Shown piece after piece: positions 52,317 through 60,856 of a stretch of DNA of 64,000 nt. A program made the position numbers and the translations under genes. Position 1 is the first letter of the stretch. The number at the start of each line of letters is the position of its first letter. The DNA is from Xanthomonas sp. DAR 34887 (GTDB taxonomy: Bacteria; Pseudomonadota; Gammaproteobacteria; Xanthomonadales; Xanthomonadaceae): the NCBI RefSeq assembly GCF_041245805.1, contig NZ_CP162490.1, positions 3,821,001 to 3,885,000 on the forward strand, read 5' to 3'. Under the pieces are notes generated by a model that was not told where the DNA came from, did no database searches, and was given only the letters and a program-made list of their open reading frames with translations.

Positions 52317-53060
52317 TTACGGCATGTACATCCCGCCGTTCACATGCAGGGTCTCTCCGGTGATGTAGCCGGCCCCGGGGCCGACCAGGAACGCCACCGC
52401 GTTGGCGATGTCGGCCGGCTGGCCGAGCTGGCCGAGCGCGATCTGCTCGAGCAACGCGGTGCGTTGCGCCTCGGGCAGCGCCTTGGTCATGTCGGTGTCG
52501 ATGAAGCCCGGCGCGACCACGTTGACGGTGATGCCGCGCGAGCCGATTTCCTTGGCCATCGACTTGGAGAAGGCGATGATCCCGGCCTTGGCCGCGGCAT
52601 AGTTGGCCTGGCCCGGATTGCCGGTCACGCCGACCACCGAGGCGATGTTGACGATACGGCCCTTGCGCGCCTTCATCATGCCGCGCAGCACCGCCTTGGA
52701 GGTGCGGAACACGCTGGTCAGGTTGGTGTCGATGATCGTCTGCCAGTCCTCTTCCTTCATCCGCATCAGCAGGTTGTCGCGGGTGACGCCGGCGTTGTTG
52801 ACCAGGATCGAGACCGCGCCGAAATCCTTGCCGATCGCCTCGATCAACGCCTCGACCGCGGCCGGGTCGGTGACGTCCAGCGCGCGGCCGTGGCCGCCGT
52901 GGGCGGCCAGTCGCTCACCGATCGCCTGCGCGCCGGAGGCGGAGGTGGCGGTGCCGACGACGGTGGCGCCCTGTGCGGCCAGGGTGTCGGCGATGGCCGC
53001 GCCGATGCCGCGGCTGGCGCCGGTGACGAGGGCGATCTCACCCTGCAATGGCTTGCTCAT
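52317..53060 (-). CDS. fabG: 3-oxoacyl-ACP reductase
   Basis: A 247-residue short-chain dehydrogenase. The NADPH-binding motif is TGASRGIG (13-20), followed by NNAG (88-91) and catalytic Ser141, Tyr154 and Lys158. It reduces 3-oxoacyl-ACP. The ATG at 53060 is preceded by AAGGAA. It follows fabD by 88 bases. Confidence 0.96.
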   Translation of the reverse strand: MSKPLQGEIALVTGASRGIGAAIADTLAAQGATVVGTATSASGAQAIGERLAAHGGHGRALDVTDPAAVEALIEAIGKDFGAVSILVNNAGVTRDNLLMRMKEEDWQTIIDTNLTSVFRTSKAVLRGMMKARKGRIVNIASVVGVTGNPGQANYAAAKAGIIAFSKSMAKEIGSRGITVNVVAPGFIDTDMTKALPEAQRTALLEQIALGQLGQPADIANAVAFLVGPGAGYITGETLHVNGGMYMP

Positions 53061-53148
53061 CTGCTGTTCCTTGGGGGAAGGACGGCGCGCGAGGCGCCGC
53101 GGGAAAGGAGACCGCCGCGGGCGTAGCCGCCCGTGCGCGGCAGCGGGA

Positions 53149-54093
53149 TCAGGCGGCCCAAGTCTCGAGCGCGGTGGCGAAGTCGGCCGGCGTGGCCAGC
53201 GCGCGCGCGTCCAGCGCCTTGTCGATGCGCTTGATCAGCCCGGTCAACACCTTGCCCGGGCCGCATTCGGCCACGCGGGTGGCGCCGCGCGCGGCCAGCG
53301 CCTGCACGCAGCCGGTCCAGCGCACCGGCAGGTACAGCTGCTCGACCAGCGCCTGGCGGATCGCATCGACGCCGTCGTGCACCTGCGCATCCACGTTCTG
53401 CACCACCGGCAGTTGCGTCGCGTGCCAGGCCATGCCGCGCATCGCCTCGGCCAGGCGGTTGGCCGCCTCGCGCATCAGCGGCGTATGCGAGGGCACGCTG
53501 ACCGCCAGCTTGACCGTCTTGCGCACGCCGCGCTCGGCGAGCAGCGCCAGCGCGCGGTCGACCGCCGCCGCGTCGCCGCCGATCACTACCTGGCCGGGCG
53601 AGTTGTAGTTGGCCGGCACCACCACCTGACTGCCGGCGGCCTGCGCGCAGACGTCCTCGACCAGCGCGTCCTCGGCGCCGATCACCGCGGCCATCGCGCC
53701 GACGCCGGCCGGGGCCGCGTCCTGCATCAGCTGGCCGCGCAGGCGCACCAGGTGCGCGCCGTCGCGCAGCGACAGCGCGCCGGCCGCGACCAGCGCGCTG
53801 TATTCGCCCAGGCTGTGCCCGGCCAGCAGCGCCGGACGCGCGCCGCCCTGGGCCAGCCACAGCCGCCACAGCGCCACGCTCGCCGCCAGCAGCGCCGGCT
53901 GGGTGTACTCGGTGCGGTTGAGCATTTCCTCGGGGCCGCCCTGGGTCAGCGCCCACAGGTCGACGCCGGCGCCGTCGGAGGCTTCGACGAAGCTGTCGCG
54001 CAGCTGCGGATGCAGTTCGGACAGTTCGGCCAGCATGCCCAGCGATTGCGAACCCTGGCCGGGGAAAACAAAGGCGAGTGTGGAATCGGTCAC
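53149..54093 (-). CDS. fabD: Malonyl-CoA:ACP transacylase
   Basis: A 314-residue transferase. FPGQGSQ is near the N-terminus, the nucleophile is Ser94 in GHSLGEYSA and the catalytic His203 is in VPSHTPLM. It moves malonyl groups from CoA to ACP. The start codon is GTG at 54093. It is separated from fabH by an inserted glutathione transferase gene. Confidence 0.95.
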   Translation of the reverse strand: MTDSTLAFVFPGQGSQSLGMLAELSELHPQLRDSFVEASDGAGVDLWALTQGGPEEMLNRTEYTQPALLAASVALWRLWLAQGGARPALLAGHSLGEYSALVAAGALSLRDGAHLVRLRGQLMQDAAPAGVGAMAAVIGAEDALVEDVCAQAAGSQVVVPANYNSPGQVVIGGDAAAVDRALALLAERGVRKTVKLAVSVPSHTPLMREAANRLAEAMRGMAWHATQLPVVQNVDAQVHDGVDAIRQALVEQLYLPVRWTGCVQALAARGATRVAECGPGKVLTGLIKRIDKALDARALATPADFATALETWAA

Positions 54094-54333
54094 GCGGATG
54101 CGCCTGCAAAAATCGAGCGGCGATGATACGGGCGAAACCGGCCATGCGTCTGTACCCGGGCGTATGTGCGCCCGCCGCAGCCGTCACCCTGGCCGCCTGC
54201 GCGGCAGCCCTGGGTTAAGTGACCAAACAGGGCGAGCCGCAGCAGTGCGGCGCCGCCGCGGCGTGTCCGGCGCGCGGACGCCGCACCGGCGCCTGGTCCG
54301 CTTCGAGGCGTCCGGTCCTTCCGCCAGGCATGC

Positions 54334-54993
54334 TCAGTCGCGGTCGTGTGCACCGAGCGGGAACAACGCCCGATAAGGCCGCGCTTCGTCCACCGCGCGG
54401 GCGAACGACGGCCGTGCCAGCAGGCGTTTGCGGTAGGCCCCGACGTTCGCGAACGTCGCAGCGATCGGATGCGTCCAGTCCGCATAGAACAGGAACGGCG
54501 CCGCGGCGCAATCGGCCAGGGTGAACGCGTCGCCGGTAGCCCAGGTCCGGCCGGCCAGCGCCGTCTCCAGCCAGGCATAGGCCGTGTCGAGCAGGGCGCG
54601 GGCATCGGCGACCCCGCGCGGATCGCGCTCGCCTTCCGCCCGCAGCCGATCGGACACGATTTTCTGCTGCGGCGTGGAGATGTAGTTGTCGAAGAAGCGG
54701 TCCATGAAACGGACCTCGAGCGCCGCATCCGGATCGGATGGCAGCAGGCGCACCGGCCCCGGCTGGTGCAGGGCGAGATGTTCGATGATGACGGTCGATT
54801 CGGCGATCGTCCGTTCGCCGTCCACCAGCACCGGGAAGCGGCCGAAGGGCCAGCGCGCGGTCAGTTCGGCCATCGGCTGGGGGTGGTCGGGCGACAGCCG
54901 CCGGTACTCGAACGGCGTGCCGTTTTCGTACAGCGCGACCAGGACCTTCTGGCAATAGGACGAGAACGGATGGGCGTAGAGCTGCAGTGGCAT
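54334..54993 (-). CDS. Glutathione S-transferase
   Basis: A 219-residue cytosolic GST. The thioredoxin-like N-terminal domain begins MPLQLYAHPFSSYCQKVLVA; SSYC gives the probable Ser/Cys active site. RFPVLVDGERTIAESTVIIEHL is the glutathione-binding region. The all-helical C-terminal domain ends FARAVDEARPY. Such enzymes conjugate or reduce electrophiles. Its position between fabH and fabD, with flanking gaps of about 240 and 370 bases, suggests an independent unit inserted in the fab cluster. Confidence 0.9.
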   Translation of the reverse strand: MPLQLYAHPFSSYCQKVLVALYENGTPFEYRRLSPDHPQPMAELTARWPFGRFPVLVDGERTIAESTVIIEHLALHQPGPVRLLPSDPDAALEVRFMDRFFDNYISTPQQKIVSDRLRAEGERDPRGVADARALLDTAYAWLETALAGRTWATGDAFTLADCAAAPFLFYADWTHPIAATFANVGAYRKRLLARPSFARAVDEARPYRALFPLGAHDRD

Positions 54994-55363
54994 CGTCGGT
55001 CACCTCGGACAGGACAGGAGCGCAGGCGTGTTGGCCTACGCTGTCCTACGACGACCATCGGCGGCAGGAATCGACATCCACAGAAGCGCTTCGCGCATTG
55101 CGAATACCCCTCTCCGGCGACGCATTGCCGGCGGCACGCGTTTCGCGGTGCAGCGGGCCATGCGCCCAAGCAGATGCAGCGGATGCCGAGGCAGGCGCGG
55201 CGCGCCAGGCTCCATGCGCCACACGGCCCGGCAGCCGTGTTCAGCGCCGACGAAGATGGGCGCTATCGCCACCGCATCGGGGCTCTGGAGCGAAGCGCCG
55301 CGCATGTCCGCAGCGCCGCGCCGCACGTGGCGCGCAGGCCAGGTGCAGCAGGAACCTGCAGGC
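54994..55363. other. Intergenic region between fabH and the GST gene
   Basis: About 370 bases without a supportable gene. It presumably contains the GST promoter. No inverted repeats of insertion-sequence type were seen at either end. Confidence 0.5.
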
Positions 55364-56347
55364 TCAGTAGCGCAGCAGCGCCGAGCCCCAGGTGAAGCCG
55401 CCGCCGAAGGCTTCCAGCAGCAGCAGCTGGCCGCGCTGCACGCGGCCGGAACGCACCGCCACGTCCAGCGCCATCGGCACCGAGGCGGACGAGGTGTTGC
55501 CATGGATGTCCACCGTCACCACCACCTGCTCCATCGGCAGGTCCAGGCGCTTGGCGGTGGCTTCGATGATGCGCAGGTTGGCCTGGTGCGGGATCAGCCA
55601 GTCCAGGTCGTGCTTGTCCAGGCCGTTGGCCTCGAGGGTCTCGTCGACCACCGCGTCCAGCGCCTTGACCGCGTACTTGAACACCTCGCTGCCCTTCATC
55701 TGGATGCCGCCGGCAGAGGCGTCGCCGGTGCCGTCGCCGAGCCCGGTGGAGATGCCGACCGGATTCCACAGCAGTTCCTTCTTGCTGCCGTCGGCATGCA
55801 GATGGGTGCTGAGGATGCCAGTGTCGGCGTCGGCGCGCAGGACCACCGCGCCGGCGCCGTCGCCGAACAGCACGCAGGTGGTGCGCTCGGTCCAGTCGAC
55901 GATGCGGCTCAGGGTCTCGGTGCCGATCACCAGCACGGTCTTGGCGTCGCCGCAGCGGATGAACTTGTCGGCCACGCTGAGCGCGTAGACGAAGCCCGAG
56001 CAGGCGGCGTTGACGTCCAGCGCGGCGCAACCGACCGCGCCCAGCCGCGCCTGGATCAGGCAGGCGGTGGACGGGAAGATCAGGTCCGGAGTGGTGGTGC
56101 CGACCACGATCATGTCCAGCGCGGCGACATCGATGCCGGCGGCGGCGATCGCCTGCAACGCGGCTTCGTAGCCGAGGTCGCCGGCGGTCTGGCCCGGCGC
56201 GGCGATGTGCCGCTCGCGAATGCCGGTCCGGGTGCGGATCCATTCGTCGCTGGTGTCGACCATCTGCGACAGATCGTCGTTGGTCAACACTTTTTCAGGC
56301 AAATAGCTACCGGTGCCCGCGATCCTGGAATAGATCCGCTTGCTCAT
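55364..56347 (-). CDS. fabH: 3-oxoacyl-ACP synthase III
   Basis: A 327-residue initiating condensing enzyme. The catalytic triad is Cys116 (NAACSGF), His254 (PHQANLRI) and Asn284 (HGNTSSAS). It condenses acetyl-CoA with malonyl-ACP to start fatty acid synthesis. The ATG at 56347 is in a standard context. rpmF lies 96 bases upstream with no plsX between them. Confidence 0.96.
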   Translation of the reverse strand: MSKRIYSRIAGTGSYLPEKVLTNDDLSQMVDTSDEWIRTRTGIRERHIAAPGQTAGDLGYEAALQAIAAAGIDVAALDMIVVGTTTPDLIFPSTACLIQARLGAVGCAALDVNAACSGFVYALSVADKFIRCGDAKTVLVIGTETLSRIVDWTERTTCVLFGDGAGAVVLRADADTGILSTHLHADGSKKELLWNPVGISTGLGDGTGDASAGGIQMKGSEVFKYAVKALDAVVDETLEANGLDKHDLDWLIPHQANLRIIEATAKRLDLPMEQVVVTVDIHGNTSSASVPMALDVAVRSGRVQRGQLLLLEAFGGGFTWGSALLRY

Positions 56348-56443
56348 GCTGATTCCTGTTGCCTGTTACGCAGGCCGCCCGCGCGGGCGCGGCCTGTGAA
56401 GATGGGTGACTCCGTCCGCCGCGGCGCGATGGACGGGCACGGA

Positions 56444-56638
56444 TCAATCTTCTTCGACCTGCGAGGTCTTGGTGGCGATCACCTTCTTGCCGCGGTAGTA
56501 GCCGTCGGCGGTGATGTGGTGGCGCAGGTGGGTCTCGCCGCTGGTCGGGTCGGTCGACAGCTGCTTGGCGCTGAGGGCGTCGTGCGAACGGCGCTGGCCG
56601 CGGCGGGACGGGGTGACACGGGATTTCTGCACAGCCAT
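56444..56638 (-). CDS. rpmF: 50S ribosomal protein L32
   Basis: A 64-residue basic protein beginning MAVQKSRVTPSRRGQRRSHD, the conserved L32 start, with HHITADGYYRGKKVI. It has no zinc-binding Cys residues, as in most gammaproteobacteria. It follows the yceD-like gene, the usual pairing. Confidence 0.96.
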   Translation of the reverse strand: MAVQKSRVTPSRRGQRRSHDALSAKQLSTDPTSGETHLRHHITADGYYRGKKVIATKTSQVEED

Positions 56639-56739
56639 GGGATTGCTCCAAACTCGGTTCGTTTACATCTGTCGTCATTACGTCGCGCAGGACGCGCGCG
56701 TCCGGCAACAACCTCAGGCAGCGTCCGGCGGGCCGGCCG

Positions 56740-57249
56740 CTACTGTTTCTTCAGCGCCGCCAACGCCGCGAACGGGTTGGCCTTGCTCACTTCTTCCTCG
56801 GTCGCCGGCCAGTCCTGTTCGACCGCCTCGCTTCCGGGCGCCACCGGCACCAACGGCACCGCCAGCACCAACTCGTCCTCGACCAGATCGGCGGGCCGCA
56901 GCTGGCCATCGTCGGGCACCAGCAAGGCCTCGTAATCCGGCGGCAGCGCGGCTTCCTCGTCCTCGCTACGGATCAGTCCCAGCCGCTGCACGGTCGAGAC
57001 CGGCAGCAGGAAGCGCTGCAGGCTGCGCTGACAGATCAGCGGCAGCTCGGTTTCGAGCGTCAGTTCGACGTAGGACACTTGCAGTACAGCGTCGCGGCCG
57101 AATTCCATCGTGTAGCGGCATTCGCCTTCGGTATCGGCCAGGCTGCCTTGCAGACGGGTCATCGCCGAGAGCGGCAGGCGGTCTTCGAAGACCCTGCGCG
57201 CTGCGACCATCCGCCAGGCATCCAACAGTTCGGGCACGTTCGCGGACAT
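56740..57249 (-). CDS. yceD: YceD/DUF177 family protein
   Basis: A 169-residue protein. Conserved features are LPLSAMTRLQGSLADTEGECRYTMEFG, ELTLETELPLICQRSLQRFLLPV and the acidic VEDELVLAVPLVP. The family is needed for normal 23S rRNA levels in several bacteria. The ATG at 57249 starts MSANVPELLDAWRM. It precedes rpmF by about 100 bases and is divergent from maf. Confidence 0.9.
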   Translation of the reverse strand: MSANVPELLDAWRMVAARRVFEDRLPLSAMTRLQGSLADTEGECRYTMEFGRDAVLQVSYVELTLETELPLICQRSLQRFLLPVSTVQRLGLIRSEDEEAALPPDYEALLVPDDGQLRPADLVEDELVLAVPLVPVAPGSEAVEQDWPATEEEVSKANPFAALAALKKQ

Positions 57250-57375
57250 AAGCCGCAGAATGTTAAGGACTAGGACCAGCGCTGTCAAACCGTCCCGTCA
57301 TGCTGCTTGCCCGGCCGCGCGCAGCGCCGCAGACTGCCGGCCCCGGCGCCCGCGCCGCCTTGCCCGACCTCGCCG

Positions 57376-57948
57376 ATGCCGCGCCTGATCCTGGCCTCCA
57401 CCTCCGTCTACCGCCGCGAGCTGCTGCAGCGTCTGCGCCTGCCCTTCGACAGCGTCCGCCCACAGGTGGAGGAGACGCCGCTGCCGGGAGAAGCGCCGCT
57501 GGCGCTGGCGCAGCGCCTGGCGCGGGCCAAGGCCGCGGCGGTGGCCGCCGGCGCGCCCGATGCCTGGGTGATCGGCTCCGACCAGGTCGCCGAACTCGAT
57601 GGCCAGCCGCTGGGCAAGCCCGGCCATGCCGAAGCCGCGCAGGCGCAGCTGGCGGCGATGTCCGGGCGCAGCGTGCACTTCCATACCGCGGTGTGCCTGC
57701 TGCGCGGCGCGCGCGCGCTGCAGCTGTGCGACCTGACCGAAGTGCGCTTTCGCGTGCTGCAGGCCGCGGAAATCGCCCGCTACGTCGCCGCCGAGCAGCC
57801 GCTGGACTGCGCCGGCAGCTTCAAGTGCGAAGGCCTGGGCATCAGCCTGTTCAGCGCGATCCACAGCCAGGACCCGACCGCGCTGGTCGGGCTGCCGTTG
57901 ATCGGCCTGGCCGGGCTGCTGCGCGAGGCCGGCTACGTGCTGCCCTAG
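57376..57948 (+). CDS. Maf-family nucleotide pyrophosphatase
   Basis: A 190-residue Maf protein. MPRLILASTSVYRRELL gives the STSxxR nucleotide-binding motif; GSDQVAELDG and CAGSFKCEGLGISLF are conserved. The SDQVA form fits the YceF subgroup, which hydrolyses 7-methyl-GTP. The ATG at 57376 matches the conserved start. It is divergent from yceD, as in many gammaproteobacteria. Confidence 0.92.
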   Translation: MPRLILASTSVYRRELLQRLRLPFDSVRPQVEETPLPGEAPLALAQRLARAKAAAVAAGAPDAWVIGSDQVAELDGQPLGKPGHAEAAQAQLAAMSGRSVHFHTAVCLLRGARALQLCDLTEVRFRVLQAAEIARYVAAEQPLDCAGSFKCEGLGISLFSAIHSQDPTALVGLPLIGLAGLLREAGYVLP

Positions 57949-57964
57949 CCGGCGACGGCCGGCG

Positions 57965-59815
57965 TCAGCGCTGGCCGATCCGGCACCACTGGTAGGGGTA
58001 GCGCGCCTGCCCGACCCAGGACTCGTGGACCGCGCAGGTGTCCAACTGCAACGCCAGCCCGTAGCGGGCCAACTGCCGGTCGGCCAGGGCCAGCGCTTCG
58101 CGGTCGCCCGCGGCGATGTCGATGGCCCGTTCCGGCGACAGCGTCCACTGGCAGCGGCCATCGCGCTCGGTCACCGCCGCGCGCACCGGTCGATGCGCCA
58201 GGCGCCGCATCAACTGGCAGTCCGGCCCCCGGTCCAGGCCCAGCCGCGCAGCCAGCGCATTGAGCCGCTGCAAGCGCGCGACGTTGCGGTCCACCCTCGC
58301 CGGCAACAGCGCATAGCCCTGGCCGCGCGCGGCCAGCATCGCCCGCACGCGCTCGGCATAGGCCGGCGATTCGGGGAAATTGGACGCCACCGACGCATAC
58401 GCCGCCTGCGCCGGCAGGAACGGGATGCGCCACGATTGCGGCACGTCGCCGACCAACAGCACCAGGCTGCGCGCCGGCTGCGGCATGCTCGGCGCCTGCA
58501 CCCGGAACGCCGCGCGCGCCCAGCGCTCGTGGCCCCAGTCGCCCCAGCCGTGGAGGGCGACCAGCGCGCAGGCGATCAGCGCCCAACGCGCCGCCGGCGC
58601 GGCGACGCGTGCCGGCAGCAACCGCCGCAGCCCGACCCACAGCATCAGCGGCGCCAGCAACTCCGGCACCACCAGGTAGCGCTGGATGCTGAAGACCGAC
58701 TGCCAGGCCAGGTAGGCGACCACGAAGAACACCAGCAGTGCGCGCCATGCCGGCGCGACCACGTCGCTGGCCGCCGCGGACCGGGGCGGCCGGCGCAGCG
58801 CGCACCGCAGCAGCGCGGCCAGGCCGACCAGGTACAGCAACGGCCAGACGATCTGCCGCAGGGCGACCTCGCTGACCCGGTTCGGCGCGAACGAGAAGTG
58901 CAGCGGCCAGCTCAGCCACTGCAGCCAGCCCTGCGGCAACCAGCGCGTATCGCTGAGCGCGACCGGCTGCGCCAACGGCGCCAGGAAGTGGCTGTTGAAC
59001 TGAGGGAACAGCGGGTTGCCGAAGGTCTTCCACACGCCCAGCAACCATGGCCCGGCCAGGATCGCGAAACCGAGCACGGTGACCACGGTCAGCACCGCGG
59101 CGCCGCCCAGGCGCTGCCGCGGGCGCCCGCCCGCGACCAGCGCGGCGACGCCCAGCGCGAGCGCAAACAGCACATTGGTCAGCTTGCAGGCCAGCGCCAG
59201 GCCCAGCAACGCCCCGGCCAGCGCCCACCACGCCACCGCCACGCCCTGCCCGGCCGCCTGTTGCCGGCGCTGCGCGTGCAGCGCGGCCAGCACCGCGCCC
59301 AGCACCGGCAGCGCACTGCTGTTGTCGGCCATGCTGCCGGCGAACTCGGACAGGAACGCGGCGCTGCACATGCCGGCCAGGGCCAGCCATGGCGCCAGCC
59401 GCGCGCGGTCCAGGCGCGGATCCAGCACCTGCCAGACGATGCCGGCCAGCAGCAGGAACGCCAGTGCGTGCAGCGCGCCCATCGCGAAGCCCGCCAGCGG
59501 TGCCGGCAGGCCGGTCATCAGCGCGTAGTGCAGCACGTCCAGCAACGGATTGAAGTAGCTCTGCAGCTGCGCCGGCGCCAGGTCCACACCGAGGCGGCCA
59601 TGCAGCGCGGCATAGCCGTTGTACAGGTGGTAATTGCGCAGATCCCAGTTGGCGTCCTGGCCCAGCAGCAGCGACAGCAGGCCGCCGAGCAGCGCCACCG
59701 CGATGCCGGCAGCGATCACGTTGCTGCGGTTGTGGAAGGCGAAACGGCGATCCAGCGCATGCAACAGGCGCCGGCGGCGGCTCGGACGCGGCACTGCGGC
59801 GCTTGCCGCACTCAT
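57965..59815 (-). CDS. Polytopic membrane protein of a glycosylation operon
   Basis: A 616-residue integral membrane protein with about ten to twelve hydrophobic helices and a C-terminal periplasmic domain (from about residue 450). An early loop reads GQDANWDLRNYHLYNGYA, which puts acidic residues after the first helix as in GT-C glycosyltransferases. ASVASNFPESPAYAERV and a Cys-containing C-terminal domain follow. I do not recognise a named family. It overlaps the GtrB-like gene (ATGA), so it belongs to the same module. A lipid-linked-sugar transferase is plausible but unproven. Confidence 0.75.
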   Translation of the reverse strand: MSAASAAVPRPSRRRRLLHALDRRFAFHNRSNVIAAGIAVALLGGLLSLLLGQDANWDLRNYHLYNGYAALHGRLGVDLAPAQLQSYFNPLLDVLHYALMTGLPAPLAGFAMGALHALAFLLLAGIVWQVLDPRLDRARLAPWLALAGMCSAAFLSEFAGSMADNSSALPVLGAVLAALHAQRRQQAAGQGVAVAWWALAGALLGLALACKLTNVLFALALGVAALVAGGRPRQRLGGAAVLTVVTVLGFAILAGPWLLGVWKTFGNPLFPQFNSHFLAPLAQPVALSDTRWLPQGWLQWLSWPLHFSFAPNRVSEVALRQIVWPLLYLVGLAALLRCALRRPPRSAAASDVVAPAWRALLVFFVVAYLAWQSVFSIQRYLVVPELLAPLMLWVGLRRLLPARVAAPAARWALIACALVALHGWGDWGHERWARAAFRVQAPSMPQPARSLVLLVGDVPQSWRIPFLPAQAAYASVASNFPESPAYAERVRAMLAARGQGYALLPARVDRNVARLQRLNALAARLGLDRGPDCQLMRRLAHRPVRAAVTERDGRCQWTLSPERAIDIAAGDREALALADRQLARYGLALQLDTCAVHESWVGQARYPYQWCRIGQR

Positions 59816-60807
59816 GCCTTGTCGCCTTCGGCTGCGGGAGAGGTCGACGGCCCGCGCAACGGCAGCGCCGGGATCGCCAGATAGGCCAGGCGCTTGGCCT
59901 CGACCCGGCCGCGCGTGACCGTGTCCAGGATCAGCCCGCAGGCCAGCAACAGGAAGCCGAGCAGCATCAGCGCCGAACACAGGATCGCGGTCGGGAAGCG
60001 CGGCACCAGGCCGGTGTGCGCATAGGTGAGCACCAGCGGCACCGCCAGCCCCAGCGCCAGCGCCACGCAGGCGCCGAAGCCCAGCGAGAAGAACAGCAAC
60101 GGCCGCTCGGCCTTGAACAGGCGCAGGATGGTCAGCAGGATCCGCGTGCCGTCGTGCCAGGTGCGCAGCTTGCTCTGCGAGCCTTGCGGCCGCGCGCCGT
60201 AGGCCGTGGCCACTTCCGCCACCGGCATGCGCAACTGCAGGGCGTGCACCGCCAGTTCGGTCTCGGTCTCGAAGCCGGCGGCATGGGCGGGAAACGACTT
60301 CACGTAGCGCCGCGAGAACACCCGGTAGCCGGACAGCATGTCGTCGAAGCTGCGGCCGAACAGGAAACTCACGCAGCGGGTCAGCAGCACGTTGCCGGCG
60401 CGGTGCCCGGCGCGATAGGCGGCGGCGGCGTCGCTGCGCCGCGCGCCGACCACCATGTCCAGGCCATCGCGTAGCAGGCGCTCGATCAGCGCCGGCGCCA
60501 TCGTCGCGTCGTAGGTCGCATCGCCATCGACCAGCACGTACACGTCGGCCTCGACATCGGCGAACAGGCGCCGCACCACGTTGCCCTTGCCCTGCAATGC
60601 GACCTCGCGCACCTGCGCGCCGGCCGCGCGCGCGATCGCGATGGTGGCGTCGCTGGAATTGTTGTCGAACACGTGGATGCTCGCCGTCGGCAACTGCGCG
60701 GCGAAGGCGGCGACGACTTGGCCGATCGTGGCCGCTTCGTTGTGGCAGGGAACCAGCACCGCGATCCGTGGCATGGCCGCAGCGCGGGCGGCAGAAAGAC
60801 TCGGCAT
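59812..60807 (-). CDS. GtrB/DPM1-like family 2 glycosyltransferase
   Basis: About 331 residues. The GT-A domain starts PRIAVLVPCHNEAATIGQVV and has DNNSSDAT, VYVLVDGDATYD (DxD-like) and DMLSGYRVFSRRYVKSFP. Two C-terminal transmembrane helices follow (LFFSLGFGACVALALGLAVP and ILCSALMLLGFLLLACGLIL). Such enzymes make polyprenyl-phosphate sugars for membrane-bound GT-C transferases. The start is uncertain: ATGs at 60852, 60807 and 60774 are all possible. It lies between a GT39-type transferase and the polytopic protein, giving a coherent lipid-linked glycosylation module. Confidence 0.88.
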   Translation of the reverse strand: MPSLSAARAAAMPRIAVLVPCHNEAATIGQVVAAFAAQLPTASIHVFDNNSSDATIAIARAAGAQVREVALQGKGNVVRRLFADVEADVYVLVDGDATYDATMAPALIERLLRDGLDMVVGARRSDAAAAYRAGHRAGNVLLTRCVSFLFGRSFDDMLSGYRVFSRRYVKSFPAHAAGFETETELAVHALQLRMPVAEVATAYGARPQGSQSKLRTWHDGTRILLTILRLFKAERPLLFFSLGFGACVALALGLAVPLVLTYAHTGLVPRFPTAILCSALMLLGFLLLACGLILDTVTRGRVEAKRLAYLAIPALPLRGPSTSPAAEGDKA

Positions 60808-60856
60808 GGGCGGCGGGCGGTCCTGGGCGGCGGGCGTGGAAAGGCGCGCCATGCTA

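Noticed and set aside
56371..56396. GC hairpin between rpmF and fabH considered as a terminator
   Set aside because: The stem is strong but is not followed by a T-tract on the minus strand, so intrinsic termination is not supported.
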